A stretch of DNA of 64,000 nucleotides from Labrys wisconsinensis (GTDB taxonomy: Bacteria > Pseudomonadota > Alphaproteobacteria > Rhizobiales > Labraceae), in contig NZ_JAUSVX010000007.1 of the NCBI RefSeq assembly GCF_030814995.1, forward strand, positions 1 to 64,000, in the 5' to 3' direction. The notes under the pieces were generated by a model. It was given only the letters and a program-made list of their open reading frames with translations. It did no database searches and was not told the origin of the DNA. Positions 7,485 through 16,757 of this stretch are shown here, piece by piece (position 1 is the stretch's first letter; each line of letters starts with the position of its first letter). A program made the position numbers and the translations under genes.

Positions 7485-8723
7485 ATGACCGTTCCCGCGG
7501 TGCCGCCGTCCGAATCCGCCGCCCCGACCTTCGACCTCGAGCCCGATGCCCGCGTCATCGGCTCCGACGCGGAGGCGATCGCCATCGCCCGGGAGCTCGC
7601 CGCCGAATTCGCCCCCGGCGCCGCCGCGCGCGACCGCGAGCGCCGCCTGCCCGCGGCCGAGCTCGACCGCTTCTCCAAGAGCGGGCTGTGGGGCGTCACC
7701 GTGCCCAAGGCCCATGGCGGGGCCGGCGTCTCGACGGTGACGCTGACCGAGGTGATCAAGCTGATCTCGGCCGCCGATCCCTCGATCGGCCAGATCCCGC
7801 AGAACCACCTCGCCGCGCTGGACGCGATCCGCTTCGCCGCGAGCGACGCGCAGAAGGAGCTCTGGTTCGGCCGGGTCCTCCGGGGATATCGGCTGGGCAA
7901 CGCCTTCTCCGAGGCCAAGAGCCGCCATGTCGGCGCCTTCGAGACGACGCTGACGCCCGACGGCGAAGGCTATCTCGTCAACGGCGACAAGTTCTACGCC
8001 ACCGGCGCCCTGTTCGCCCATTACCACCATATCGGCGCCATCGGCCCGGACGGGAAGGTCTACCTCGCCATCGTGCCGCGCGGCGCGCCGGGCCTCACCA
8101 TCATCGACAACTGGTCCAGCTTCGGCCAGCGCACCACCGCCAGCGGCAATGTGCTGCTGCGCAACGTGCGCGTCGGCCCGGAGGGCGTCATCCCAGCCTA
8201 TCTCGGCGGCGAGCGGCCGTCCTCCAACGGCTCGGTGTCGCAGATCATCCAGGCGGCGGTCGATGCCGGCATCGCCCGCGGCACCATCGACGACACCATC
8301 GCCTTCGTCCGCCGGCATACGCGGCCCTGGATCGACAGCGGCCAGGAGCACGGCTACGAGGACGTGTTCTCCATCGCCCAGATCGGCGACCTCAAGATCA
8401 GGCTGCACGCCGCCGAGGCGCTGCTGGAGGAGGCGGGCCTGGCCGTCGACCGCATCATCGCCGAGCCGACCGACGAGGGCGTCGCCGCCGCTGCCGTCGC
8501 GGTGGCGGAGGCGAAGGTGCTGACCACCGAGATCGCCATCCTCGCCACCAACAAGCTGCACGAGCTCGCCGGCACCCGCTCGACGCTCGGCGAGTACAAT
8601 CTCGACCGGCACTGGCGCAACGCCCGCACCCACACGCTGCACGACCCGGTGCGCTGGAAATATTTCCACGTCGGCAACCACGTGCTGAACGGCGTCGCTC
8701 CGCCCCGCCACGCCTGGAGCTGA
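7485..8723 (+). CDS. SfnB-family sulfur-acquisition oxidoreductase (acyl-CoA-dehydrogenase-like flavin monooxygenase), copy 1
   Basis: The 412-residue protein has the acyl-CoA dehydrogenase fold used by the DszC/SfnB flavin monooxygenases: helical N-domain (SGLWGVTVPKAHGGAGVSTV, near residues 65-85), beta domain with LVNGDKFYATGALFAHYHH and a C-terminal helical domain ending [17 protein letters not shown] and VRWKYFHVGNHVLNG. The HxLHDPVRWK motif is typical of the SfnB/DszC group rather than true acyl-CoA dehydrogenases. These enzymes act on reduced organosulfur compounds with FMNH2. The gene is 14 bp after the flavin reductase and 43 bp before a close paralogue. The substrate is unknown. Confidence 0.82.
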   Translation: MTVPAVPPSESAAPTFDLEPDARVIGSDAEAIAIARELAAEFAPGAAARDRERRLPAAELDRFSKSGLWGVTVPKAHGGAGVSTVTLTEVIKLISAADPSIGQIPQNHLAALDAIRFAASDAQKELWFGRVLRGYRLGNAFSEAKSRHVGAFETTLTPDGEGYLVNGDKFYATGALFAHYHHIGAIGPDGKVYLAIVPRGAPGLTIIDNWSSFGQRTTASGNVLLRNVRVGPEGVIPAYLGGERPSSNGSVSQIIQAAVDAGIARGTIDDTIAFVRRHTRPWIDSGQEHGYEDVFSIAQIGDLKIRLHAAEALLEEAGLAVDRIIAEPTDEGVAAAAVAVAEAKVLTTEIAILATNKLHELAGTRSTLGEYNLDRHWRNARTHTLHDPVRWKYFHVGNHVLNGVAPPRHAWS

Positions 8724-8766
8724 CGGAGCGCCCGCGCCGCTGCCCCCCGAATCGCAGGTTTCAACC

Positions 8767-10011
8767 ATGTCCGCCGCTCTCGCCGCCATCCTCGACGAAG
8801 ACCCCTTCCCGGTTCCCCCGCCCCGCGGCCGGCCGGCGCGCCGCATCCGCGACGATGCCGAGGCGATCGCCGTGGCGCGCGAGGTGGCGCGGACCATCGC
8901 CGCCGGCGCCGTGGAGCGCGACCAGGAGCGCCGCCTGCCCTATGAGGAGATGGACCTGATCTCCGACGCCGGCCTGCTCGCCATCACCGTACCGAAGGCC
9001 TTCGGTGGCGCGGGCGTGGCCAGCGGCACGGTGGCCGAGGTCATCGCCATCCTCTCGGCCGCGGACGGCTCGATCGGCCAGATCCCGCAGAACCACTTCT
9101 TCATCCTGGAGGCGCTGCGGCTGGAGGGCAGCGAGGCGCAGCAGCGCTTCTTCTACGCGCGCATCCTCGACGGCGAGCGCATCGGCAACGCCCTGTCCGA
9201 GCTCGGCACCAGGACGGCGCAGGATCACGCCACCCGCCTCGGCCGGACGGCGGAAGGCCTGCGCCTCAACGGCCGCAAGTTCTATTCGACCGGGGCGCTG
9301 TTCGCCCATTGGATCGCCGTCGTCGCCAATGACGACGAGAACCGCAGCACCATCGCGCTGGTGCCGCGCGACAGCGCCGGCCTGACCGTCGTCGACGACT
9401 GGTCGGGCTTCGGCCAGCGCGTCACCGGCTCGGGCACGACCATCCTCGACAATGTCGCCGTGCATCCCTTCGCGGTGATCTCGCTGCGCGCCGTGTTCGA
9501 GCGCCCGACCTCGATGGGGCCCTTCGCGCAGATCATGCATGCCGCGGTCGAGCAGGGCATCGCCCGCGCCGCCCTGGACGAGACGATCCGCTTCGTCACC
9601 ACCCGCTCGCGGCCGTGGAAGGATGCCGGCGTCGACCGTGCTTCCGACGATCCCTACACCGTCGCCGAGGTCGGCGAGCTCAAGATCCGCCTCGACGGCT
9701 CGCAGGCACTGCTGACCCGCTCCGGCCGCTTCGTCGACGCGGCGCAGCACGCCCCCTCGACCGAGGCGGTGGCGGCCGCCTCGGTGGCGGTGGCCGAGGC
9801 GAAGGTGGCCTCGACCGAGGCGGCGCTGCAGATCGCCTCCAAGCTGATCGAGCTCGCCGGCTCGCAGGCCACGCTCACCCGGCACGGCCTCGACCGCTTC
9901 TGGCGCAATGCCCGCACCCACACGGTGCACGACCCGATCCGCTGGAAATACCGCGCCATCGGCGACTACTGGCTCAACGGCATCAATCCGCCGCGGCACG
10001 GGGCGATCTGA
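8767..10011 (+). CDS. SfnB-family sulfur-acquisition oxidoreductase, copy 2
   Basis: The 414-residue paralogue of the preceding gene is colinear over its whole length: [60 protein letters not shown] and the C-terminal [20 protein letters not shown]. The two copies have clearly diverged, arguing for old duplication with different substrates rather than recent amplification. It is expected to be a cytoplasmic FMNH2-dependent oxygenase of organosulfur compounds. SsuD follows after 37 bp, so all are one operon. Confidence 0.82.
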   Translation: MSAALAAILDEDPFPVPPPRGRPARRIRDDAEAIAVAREVARTIAAGAVERDQERRLPYEEMDLISDAGLLAITVPKAFGGAGVASGTVAEVIAILSAADGSIGQIPQNHFFILEALRLEGSEAQQRFFYARILDGERIGNALSELGTRTAQDHATRLGRTAEGLRLNGRKFYSTGALFAHWIAVVANDDENRSTIALVPRDSAGLTVVDDWSGFGQRVTGSGTTILDNVAVHPFAVISLRAVFERPTSMGPFAQIMHAAVEQGIARAALDETIRFVTTRSRPWKDAGVDRASDDPYTVAEVGELKIRLDGSQALLTRSGRFVDAAQHAPSTEAVAAASVAVAEAKVASTEAALQIASKLIELAGSQATLTRHGLDRFWRNARTHTVHDPIRWKYRAIGDYWLNGINPPRHGAI

Positions 10012-10048
10012 GCCCGCCCGTGCCACAGCTCCAACGACGCGACGATCC

Positions 10049-11242
10049 ATGACCGACCAGCTCGACCTCCCGCCGCCCGCCGCCGCCACCGACGTCCTGT
10101 GGTTCCTGCCCACCCACGGCGACGGGCGCTATCTCGGCAGCGAGGTCGGCGCACGGCACGTCTCGCTGCCCTACCTCACCCAGATCGCCAAGGCGGCGGA
10201 CGACCTCGGCTATTACGGCGTGCTGCTGCCGACGGGCCGCTCCTGCGAGGACAGCTGGGTGGTGGCCTCGGCCATGGTGCCGCAGACGCAGCGCCTGCGC
10301 TTCCTGGTGGCGGTGCGCCCGGGCATGACCGAGCCCGCCTTCGCCGCGCGCATGACGGCCACGCTCGACCGCCTGTCGAACGGGCGCCTCCTGATCAACG
10401 TCGTCACCGGCGGCGACCCGGTCGAGCTCAAGGGCGATGGCGTGTTCCACGAGCATGACGAGCGCTACGAGGTCACGGACGAATATCTGCATGTCTGGTG
10501 CAAGCTGCTGCAGGGCGAGGAAGTCACCTACAAAGGCAAGCACCTCGCCATCGAGAAGGGCAAGCTGCTCTATCCCCCGGTGCAGCAGCCCTATCCGCCG
10601 CTCTATTTCGGCGGCTCCTCCACCGCCGGCAACGAAGTGGCGGCCAATCATGTCGACGTCTATCTCACCTGGGGCGAGCCGCCGGCGGACGTGGCCCAGA
10701 AGCTCGCCAAGGCCAAGGCCTTCGCCGCGGCGCGCGGGCGGACCTTCTCCTACGGCATCCGCCTGCACGTGATCGTGCGCGAGACCTCGGCCGAGGCCTG
10801 GAAGGCGGCGGACGAGCTGATCTCCAAGCTCGACGACGACACCATCGCCACGGCGCAGAAGGCTTTCGCCCGGATGGATTCGGTCGGCCAGAGCCGCATG
10901 TCGCAGCTGCACGGCGGCAAGCGCGACAAGCTGGAGGTCTCGCCCAACCTGTGGGCCGGCGTCGGCCTGGTGCGCGGCGGCGCCGGCACCGCCCTGGTCG
11001 GCAATCCCGACGAGGTGGCGGCGCGGATGAAGGAGTACATGGCGCTCGGCATCGACCGCTTCATCCTCTCCGGCTACCCCCACCTGGAGGAGTGCTACCG
11101 CTTCGCCGAGCTGGTGTTCCCGAAGCTGCCGCTGAAGGCGACCACCGGCAACGACCTCGGCCCGGCCCGCAATGCCGGCCCGTTCGGCGAGGTGATCGCC
11201 AACGTGGTCGCCCCCTCCCACCGCAAGGCGGCGGCGGGCTGA
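10049..11242 (+). CDS. ssuD: FMNH2-dependent alkanesulfonate monooxygenase
   Basis: The 397-residue protein is full-length SsuD, a bacterial-luciferase-like TIM barrel: [20 protein letters not shown] at residues 11-30, [65 protein letters not shown] and [20 protein letters not shown]. It cleaves C2+ alkanesulfonates to aldehyde and sulfite using FMNH2 and O2, releasing sulfur for growth. The start at 10049 gives the N-terminus normal for the family. FMNH2 should come from the flavin reductase at 6946-7470. No ssuABC transporter is in the cluster, so sulfonate uptake must be encoded elsewhere. Confidence 0.93.
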   Translation: MTDQLDLPPPAAATDVLWFLPTHGDGRYLGSEVGARHVSLPYLTQIAKAADDLGYYGVLLPTGRSCEDSWVVASAMVPQTQRLRFLVAVRPGMTEPAFAARMTATLDRLSNGRLLINVVTGGDPVELKGDGVFHEHDERYEVTDEYLHVWCKLLQGEEVTYKGKHLAIEKGKLLYPPVQQPYPPLYFGGSSTAGNEVAANHVDVYLTWGEPPADVAQKLAKAKAFAAARGRTFSYGIRLHVIVRETSAEAWKAADELISKLDDDTIATAQKAFARMDSVGQSRMSQLHGGKRDKLEVSPNLWAGVGLVRGGAGTALVGNPDEVAARMKEYMALGIDRFILSGYPHLEECYRFAELVFPKLPLKATTGNDLGPARNAGPFGEVIANVVAPSHRKAAAG

Positions 11243-11289
11243 GGCGGAATCCAGTCGCGGGCTTGCGCCCGGCGCGACATCCGCGTTCC

Positions 11290-12678
11290 ATGCCAGACGC
11301 CACCGCGACAGCCCAGCCCATGCCCAAGCCGATCCGCCTCAACGCCTTCGAGATGAACTGCGTCGCGCACCAGTCGCCGGGACTGTGGCGCCACCCGCGC
11401 GACCGCTCGCACGAGTATAACCGCCTGCCCTACTGGATCGAGCTGGCGCAGACGCTGGAGCGGGGCCTGTTCGACGGGCTGTTCCTGGCCGACGTGCTCG
11501 GCATCTACGACGTGTTCGGCGGCGGGCCGGAGGCGGCGCTGCGGCATGCGACGCAGGTCCCGGTCAACGACCCCCTGCTGCTGGTCCCGGCCATGGCGCA
11601 GGCGACGCGCCACCTCGGCTTCGGCGTCACCGTCAACCTCTCCTTCGAGCCGCCCTACCCCTTCGCCCGGCGCATGTCGACGCTGGACCATCTGACCGAG
11701 GGCCGGATCGGCTGGAACGTCGTCACCGGCTATCTCGACAGCGCCGCCAAAGGCGCCGGCCGGGATCGCCAGACCGCGCATGACGACCGCTACGCCGTGG
11801 CGGAGGACTATATGGAGCTGGTCTACAAGCTCTGGGAAGGAAGCTGGGCCGACGACGCCGTCGTGGCCGACAAGGCGGCCGGCCTGTTCACCCGGCCGGA
11901 GCGGGTGCGACGGGTCGCCCATGAGGGCCACTTTCGCCTCGACGCCCTGCATCTCAGCGAGCCCTCGCCGCAGCGCACGCCGGTGATCTACCAGGCCGGC
12001 ACCTCGCCGGCCGGCCGGACCTTCGCGGCGCGGCACGCCGAATGCGTGTTCATGTCGGGGCCGTCGAAGACCGTGGTCGCTCCGCGCGTCGCCGCCATCC
12101 GCGAGCTCGCGGCCGGGCTCGGCCGCGACGGCGCGGGCATCCTGATGTTCACGCTGGCGACGGCGATCGTGGCGCCGACCGACGCGGCGGCGGCGGACCT
12201 GCTGGCGGAGTACCGCCGCTACGCCGACCCGGAAGGGGCGTTGACGCTGATGTCGGGCTGGACCGGCATCGACTTCTCCCGGCTCGACCCCGATGAGGTG
12301 GTCGAGCACGTCCAGAACGAGGCCGGCCGCAGCGCCCTGGAGAACATCACCCGGGCCGACCCCGGCCGGCGCTGGACCGTGCGGGAGGTTGGCGAGCACG
12401 TCTCGATCGGCGGCATCGGCCCGATCTTCGTCGGCTCGCCGACAACCGTCGCCGACCAGATGGAGAGCTGGGTCGAGGAGACCGGCATCGACGGCTTCAA
12501 CCTCGCCTTCGCCGTGCGGCCGGAGACCTTCGCCGCGGTCTCGGACCTGCTGGTGCCCGAGCTGCAGCGCCGCGGCCGCTACAAGAGCGCCTATGCGGAG
12601 GGATCGCTGCGCCGCAAGCTGTTCGGGCGCGACCGCGTCGACGACAGCCATGCCGCGGCCCGGCACCGGTTCGTGTGA
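11290..12678 (+). CDS. NtaA/SnaA/DszA-family FMNH2-dependent monooxygenase
   Basis: The 462-residue luciferase-like protein opens with the family pattern KPIRLNAFEMNCVAHQSPGL and LPYWIELAQTLERGLFDGLF, then LFLADVLGIYDVFGG, ARRMSTLDHLTEGRIGWNVV and TGYLDSAAKG. Later come PVIYQAGTSPAGRTFAARHA and IFVGSPTTVADQMESWVEET. Members oxidise nitrilotriacetate, dibenzothiophene sulfone and related compounds with FMNH2 supplied by a separate reductase. It lies 47 bp after ssuD as the last gene of the operon; its stop is only 42 bp from the convergent ABC operon. By context it probably attacks an organosulfur compound such as a sulfone. Confidence 0.85.
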   Translation: MPDATATAQPMPKPIRLNAFEMNCVAHQSPGLWRHPRDRSHEYNRLPYWIELAQTLERGLFDGLFLADVLGIYDVFGGGPEAALRHATQVPVNDPLLLVPAMAQATRHLGFGVTVNLSFEPPYPFARRMSTLDHLTEGRIGWNVVTGYLDSAAKGAGRDRQTAHDDRYAVAEDYMELVYKLWEGSWADDAVVADKAAGLFTRPERVRRVAHEGHFRLDALHLSEPSPQRTPVIYQAGTSPAGRTFAARHAECVFMSGPSKTVVAPRVAAIRELAAGLGRDGAGILMFTLATAIVAPTDAAAADLLAEYRRYADPEGALTLMSGWTGIDFSRLDPDEVVEHVQNEAGRSALENITRADPGRRWTVREVGEHVSIGGIGPIFVGSPTTVADQMESWVEETGIDGFNLAFAVRPETFAAVSDLLVPELQRRGRYKSAYAEGSLRRKLFGRDRVDDSHAAARHRFV

Positions 12679-12720
12679 AGCCGGCCTGATCCCAGCCTGA
12701 CCTCGAATCTCATCCCGGCC

Positions 12721-14757
12721 TCACGGCGCCGCGTCCGCCAGCGCGGCGGCCTTGCCCTGCAGGCGCGCCAGATCCGCCAGCGGGATGTGGCAGCGGATGG
12801 CGTGGCCGGGCGCGGCGTCGGCCAGGGGCGGTTCCTCCCGCTCGCAGACCGGCCCGAGCTTGCGCGGACAGCGGGTGTGGAAGACGCAGCCGCTCGGCGG
12901 GTTGCTGGCGCTGGGAATCTCGCCTTCGAGGCGGATGCGCAGCGACGCCTCGCCCTCCAGCTTCGGCACGGCCGAGAGCAGCGCTTCGGTGTAGGGATGG
13001 TGCGGGCCGGCAAAGACGCGTTCGGACGGGCCGGCTTCCATGATCCGCCCGAGATAGAGCACGGCCACGGTGTCGGCGAGATAGCGCACCACGCCGAGAT
13101 CGTGCGAGATGAAGATGTAGCTGGCGCGGTGGGCGGCCTGCAGATCGGCGAGCAGGTTGAGGATCGCCGCCTGCACCGAGACGTCGAGCGCCGAGGTCGG
13201 CTCGTCGCAGACGACGATGCGCGGCTCCCCGGCGAAGGCGCGCGCGATGGCGACGCGCTGCTTCAGGCCGCCCGACAGCTGGCGCGGCTTAGCGTGGAGA
13301 TGGCGCTCGGTCAGCCGCACGGAGCGCAACAGGGTTTCGAGCCGCTCGCGGATGGCGCGCCCGCGCAGGCCGCCGAGCCGGTCGCAGGCGCGGCCGATGA
13401 TGCGGCTGATGGCGTGCGAGCGGTTGAGGGCGCTGTCCGGGTTCTGGAAGACGATCTGCATCGCCTTCACCTGCTCGGGCGAACGATGTTCGAGCAGCGG
13501 CGGCACGGTGTTGCCGTCGAGCTCGATGGTTCCGCCGGCATCCGGCGGAACCAGGCCGAGCAGCAGCCGGGCGAGCGTGGTCTTGCCGCTGCCGGACTCG
13601 CCGACCAGGCCGAGCGTCCGGCCGGATTCGAGCGTGAGCGAGACGTCCTTGACGGCGCGCACCGCATGGTCGCCACTGCCATAGGTCTTGTTGAGCCGGT
13701 CGATCCTGAGCACGGGCCCGGCGGATGCGCCGGCGGCGGGCATGGCCGCCTGCGCAGGCGTCTCGCGCGGCAGCGTCGGCGCCAGCTCATGGCGGTGGCA
13801 GCGCGAGACGCGGCCGCCGAGATCGTGCAGCGGCGGCGGCTCGGTGCGGCAGCGCGGCTCGGCCAGGGCACAGCGCTCGGCGAAGGCGCAGCCGGCGATG
13901 CTGGCGCCGGGACCGGGCAGGAATCCCGGGATCGTGTCGAGCCGGCCCTGGTCCTTGCGCTGGCCGCCGCGGGGCAGGCAGCGCAGCAGCGCGACGGTGT
14001 AGGGGTGCCGCGGATCCTCGAACAGCGACCGCGTCGGGCCCTCCTCGACCAGCGTGCCGGCATAGAGCACGCCGACCCGGTCGCACATCTTGGCGACGAC
14101 CGCGAGATTGTGGCTGATGAACAGGATCGAGGTCTTGAGGTCCCGGCGCAGCTGGGCGATGAGGTCGAGCACCTCGGCTTCGACCGTGGCGTCGAGCCCG
14201 GTGGTCGGCTCGTCGAGGATCAGCATGGCGGGGTCGGTGGCCAGCGCCATGGCGATGGCGACGCGCTGCTGCATGCCGCCGGAGAGCTGGTGGGGATAGC
14301 GCTGCATCACCCGGAGGGGATCGGCGATGCGCACGCGCTGCAGCATCGCCGCCGCCATGTCCATCGCCTCGCCCCTGGGACGCCCGGCGAGCTCGAAGAT
14401 CTCGGCGATCTGGCGCCCGACCCTGATGGAGGGATTGAGGGCCTTGCCGGGGTCCTGATAGACCATCGAGACGGTGCCGGAGCGCAGGCGGCGCAGCGCC
14501 TCGCCGTCGAGCCGCATGACATCCTGGCCGCCGACGCGCACCCGGCCGCCGGTGACGCCGCCGTTCTTCGGCAGATAGCGCACGGCGGTCAGCGCGACGG
14601 TGGACTTGCCGCAGCCGGACTCGCCGACCAGCCCATAGGCTTCGCCGGCACGGATGGTCAGGCTGAGATCGCGCAGCACGGTGCGGTCGCGTCCGCCGGC
14701 GCGGTAGGCGACCGAGAGGCTCTCCAGGCTCAGTGCGTCCGCGGCCGGTTCAGGCAT
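12721..14757 (-). CDS. ABC transporter ATP-binding protein with two fused ATPase domains (peptide/opine type, DppD-DppF fusion)
   Basis: The 678-residue cytoplasmic protein contains two complete ATPase domains. Domain 1 (about 8-260) has Walker A GESGCGKST and signature LSGGMQQRVAIAMAL; domain 2 (about 345-590) has Walker A GESGSGKTT and signature LSGGLKQRVAIARAF. Each is followed by the oligopeptide-transporter C-terminal extension with the Cys cluster (CAFAERCALAEPRC and CVFHTRCPRKLGPVC), which in relatives binds an Fe-S cluster. It powers the importer made by the two permease genes upstream, with which it overlaps by 8 bp. The fusion replaces the usual two separate ATPases. Confidence 0.93.
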   Translation of the reverse strand: MPEPAADALSLESLSVAYRAGGRDRTVLRDLSLTIRAGEAYGLVGESGCGKSTVALTAVRYLPKNGGVTGGRVRVGGQDVMRLDGEALRRLRSGTVSMVYQDPGKALNPSIRVGRQIAEIFELAGRPRGEAMDMAAAMLQRVRIADPLRVMQRYPHQLSGGMQQRVAIAMALATDPAMLILDEPTTGLDATVEAEVLDLIAQLRRDLKTSILFISHNLAVVAKMCDRVGVLYAGTLVEEGPTRSLFEDPRHPYTVALLRCLPRGGQRKDQGRLDTIPGFLPGPGASIAGCAFAERCALAEPRCRTEPPPLHDLGGRVSRCHRHELAPTLPRETPAQAAMPAAGASAGPVLRIDRLNKTYGSGDHAVRAVKDVSLTLESGRTLGLVGESGSGKTTLARLLLGLVPPDAGGTIELDGNTVPPLLEHRSPEQVKAMQIVFQNPDSALNRSHAISRIIGRACDRLGGLRGRAIRERLETLLRSVRLTERHLHAKPRQLSGGLKQRVAIARAFAGEPRIVVCDEPTSALDVSVQAAILNLLADLQAAHRASYIFISHDLGVVRYLADTVAVLYLGRIMEAGPSERVFAGPHHPYTEALLSAVPKLEGEASLRIRLEGEIPSASNPPSGCVFHTRCPRKLGPVCEREEPPLADAAPGHAIRCHIPLADLARLQGKAAALADAAP

Positions 14758-15631
14758 CGAGGGCCCCCTGTATGCCGTCCGCCACCAGATTGACGCCGAC
14801 GACGAGGGTCGCGATGGCGAGGGCGTCGAACAGCACCGTCCACCAGAAGCCGCCGGCCATCATGCCGTAATTGCTGGAGATGCTGAGGCCCCAGTCCGGC
14901 GAGGGCGGCTGGATGCCGAAGCCGATGAAGCTGAGCGTCGCCACGGTGAAGATGGCATAGCCGAGCCGCACGGTTGACTCGACCAGGATCGGCGGCGTGA
15001 CATTGGGCAGGATCTCGAACGCCATGATGTGGAACGCGTTTTCCCGACGCAGCCGCGCCGCCGCGACATAGTCGAGCTCGCGCTCGGCCAGCACCGCCGA
15101 GCGCACGGTGCGCGCGATCACCGGCGCGAAGCTGAGGCCGATGACGACGATCACGGTGACCTTGGAGGTGCCGAGCGCGACGACGGCCAGCAGCGCGACG
15201 ATGACCACCGGGATCGCCATGAAGGCTTCGAGGAAGCGGCCGACGATGTCGTCGAAGATGCCGCGGAAATAGCCCAGGGCCAGGCCGAGCCCGGTGCCGG
15301 CGATCGTCGCCAGCAGGGTGGCGAGCGGGGCGACGGTCAGGATGTCGCGCGAGCCGACGATGACGCGGGAGAACACGTCCCGGCCGAGCTGGTCCGTGCC
15401 GAACCAATGCTCGCCCGAGGGCGGCGCCAGCGCGTTGATGACGTCGTCGGCGAGCGGGTCGTAGGGCACGACGAAGCGGCCGAACAGGGCGCAGGCGATC
15501 CAGAACACGACGATCGCCAGCCCGGTCAGGAACGGGGCGGACCGGGCGAGCGCCCGCAGCACCTCGGCGGACCGGCCGCGCCGCTCCGGCTCGACGCGGA
15601 CGGCCTCGTCCCCTGCCGGTACCGCGCTCAT
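14750..15631 (-). CDS. ABC transporter permease (DppC type)
   Basis: The 293-residue protein has the DppC organisation: cytoplasmic N-tail, a first membrane helix (FLTGLAIVVFWIACALFGRF), the periplasmic PPSGEHWFGTDQLGRDVFSR motif typical of DppC/OppC, and five further helices. The EAA coupling loop reads ELDYVAAARLRRENAFHIMA. It forms the import channel with the neighbouring DppB-type permease. Its ATG overlaps the end of that gene by 4 bp, and its own end overlaps the ATPase gene by 8 bp, indicating translational coupling. Confidence 0.92.
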   Translation of the reverse strand: MSAVPAGDEAVRVEPERRGRSAEVLRALARSAPFLTGLAIVVFWIACALFGRFVVPYDPLADDVINALAPPSGEHWFGTDQLGRDVFSRVIVGSRDILTVAPLATLLATIAGTGLGLALGYFRGIFDDIVGRFLEAFMAIPVVIVALLAVVALGTSKVTVIVVIGLSFAPVIARTVRSAVLAERELDYVAAARLRRENAFHIMAFEILPNVTPPILVESTVRLGYAIFTVATLSFIGFGIQPPSPDWGLSISSNYGMMAGGFWWTVLFDALAIATLVVGVNLVADGIQGALDA

Positions 15632-16584
15632 TGCCCTGCCCCCAGCCGGATGCGCGGATTGAGCACGGAATAGAGGATGTCGGCGGCGAGGGTCGCCACG
15701 GCGTAGACGATGCCGATGGTGAGGATGCCGGCTTCGAGGATCGGAAAATCCTTGCCGCGCGCAGCGGTGAAGATCAGCGAGCCGATGCCCTGGTAGCGAA
15801 ACAGCGTCTCGACCACGACGAGGCCGCCGATGAGATAGCCGGTCTGCGTCGCGATGACCGTGATCGTCGGCAGCAGGGCGTTGCGCAGCACATGGCGCCA
15901 GATCACCGTGCGCCAGGGCAGGCCTTTCAGGACAGCGGTGCGGACATAGTCGGACTCGAGCGCCTCGATCATGCCGGCGCGCGCCATGCGGGCGATATAG
16001 CCGAACAGCACCAGGAACAGCGGCAGCGCCGGCAGGATGAGGTAGCGCAGCTGGGTGAAGAAGCCGGCACCGGCCGGCCAGGCCGCGGAGATCGGCAGCC
16101 AGCGCAGCCAGACGCCGAAGACCAGGATCAGGATGATGCCGGAGACGAATTCCGGCAGCACCGTCGCCGACAGGCCGCCGAGGCTGATGATGCGGTCGGC
16201 CAGGCGGTTGCGGTTGAGCGCGGCGACGACGCCGGCCAGGATGCCGAGCGGCACCACCAGCACGAAGGCGACCAGCGCCAGCTTCAAGGAATGGCCGAGC
16301 GCGTCGAGGACGAAGGGCGCGACCGGCGAGCGGAAGATGTAGGACGTGCCCATGTCGCCCTGCACGAAGCGACTGATCCAATCCCAATATTGCGTCAGGA
16401 GCGGCCGGTCGAGCCCGAGCTGCCGGTTGAGCACCTCGACGGCCCGCTCGTCGGCGAAGGGGCCGAGGATGGCGCGCCCGACATTGCCCGGCAGCACCTG
16501 GCCGCCGAGGAACACCATCACGCTGAGCAGGAACAGCGTCACGAGCGACAGCGCCAGGCGACGGGCGAGGAAGCGCAGGATGAT
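15628..16584 (-). CDS. ABC transporter permease (DppB type), possible ATC start codon
   Basis: The protein has six helices and the DppB features RPLLTQYWDWISRFVQGDMG, a TVLPEFVSGIILILVFG segment and the EAA loop ALESDYVRTAVLKGLPWRTV. The start is unusual. The conserved N-terminus (basic LRFLARR followed by the first helix) lies upstream of the first GTG (16542), which falls inside that helix. The frame is open to an AAGGAG ribosome site (16590-16595) followed by ATC ATC CTG at 16584, 16581 and 16578, with no ATG, GTG or TTG there. I give the ATC at 16584 (5 nt from the ribosome site) as the likely start, giving about 318 residues; 16542 (304 residues) is the conventional alternative. Confidence 0.85.
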   Translation of the reverse strand: MILRFLARRLALSLVTLFLLSVMVFLGGQVLPGNVGRAILGPFADERAVEVLNRQLGLDRPLLTQYWDWISRFVQGDMGTSYIFRSPVAPFVLDALGHSLKLALVAFVLVVPLGILAGVVAALNRNRLADRIISLGGLSATVLPEFVSGIILILVFGVWLRWLPISAAWPAGAGFFTQLRYLILPALPLFLVLFGYIARMARAGMIEALESDYVRTAVLKGLPWRTVIWRHVLRNALLPTITVIATQTGYLIGGLVVVETLFRYQGIGSLIFTAARGKDFPILEAGILTIGIVYAVATLAADILYSVLNPRIRLGAGQ

Positions 16585-16757
16585 CCCTACTCCTTTCCGG
16601 TCCGAGCTCCGGGCGAGCGGAGCCGGCTCAACCGAGACGGGTCGCGGGCGGCTGCAGCCCGGCTGCAGAACCCTAGCTGATTCAAGACCTTGTGTCGTGC
16701 TTCCAGCCCATGGTCAGGGACCGGGCGCCGGAAGCACGACGGGGGCTCAGTCTCGGC

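Noticed and set aside
7485-10011. Fatty-acid acyl-CoA dehydrogenases
   Set aside because: The HDPxRWK-type C-terminus and the flavin reductase/SsuD context place both in the SfnB/DszC group.
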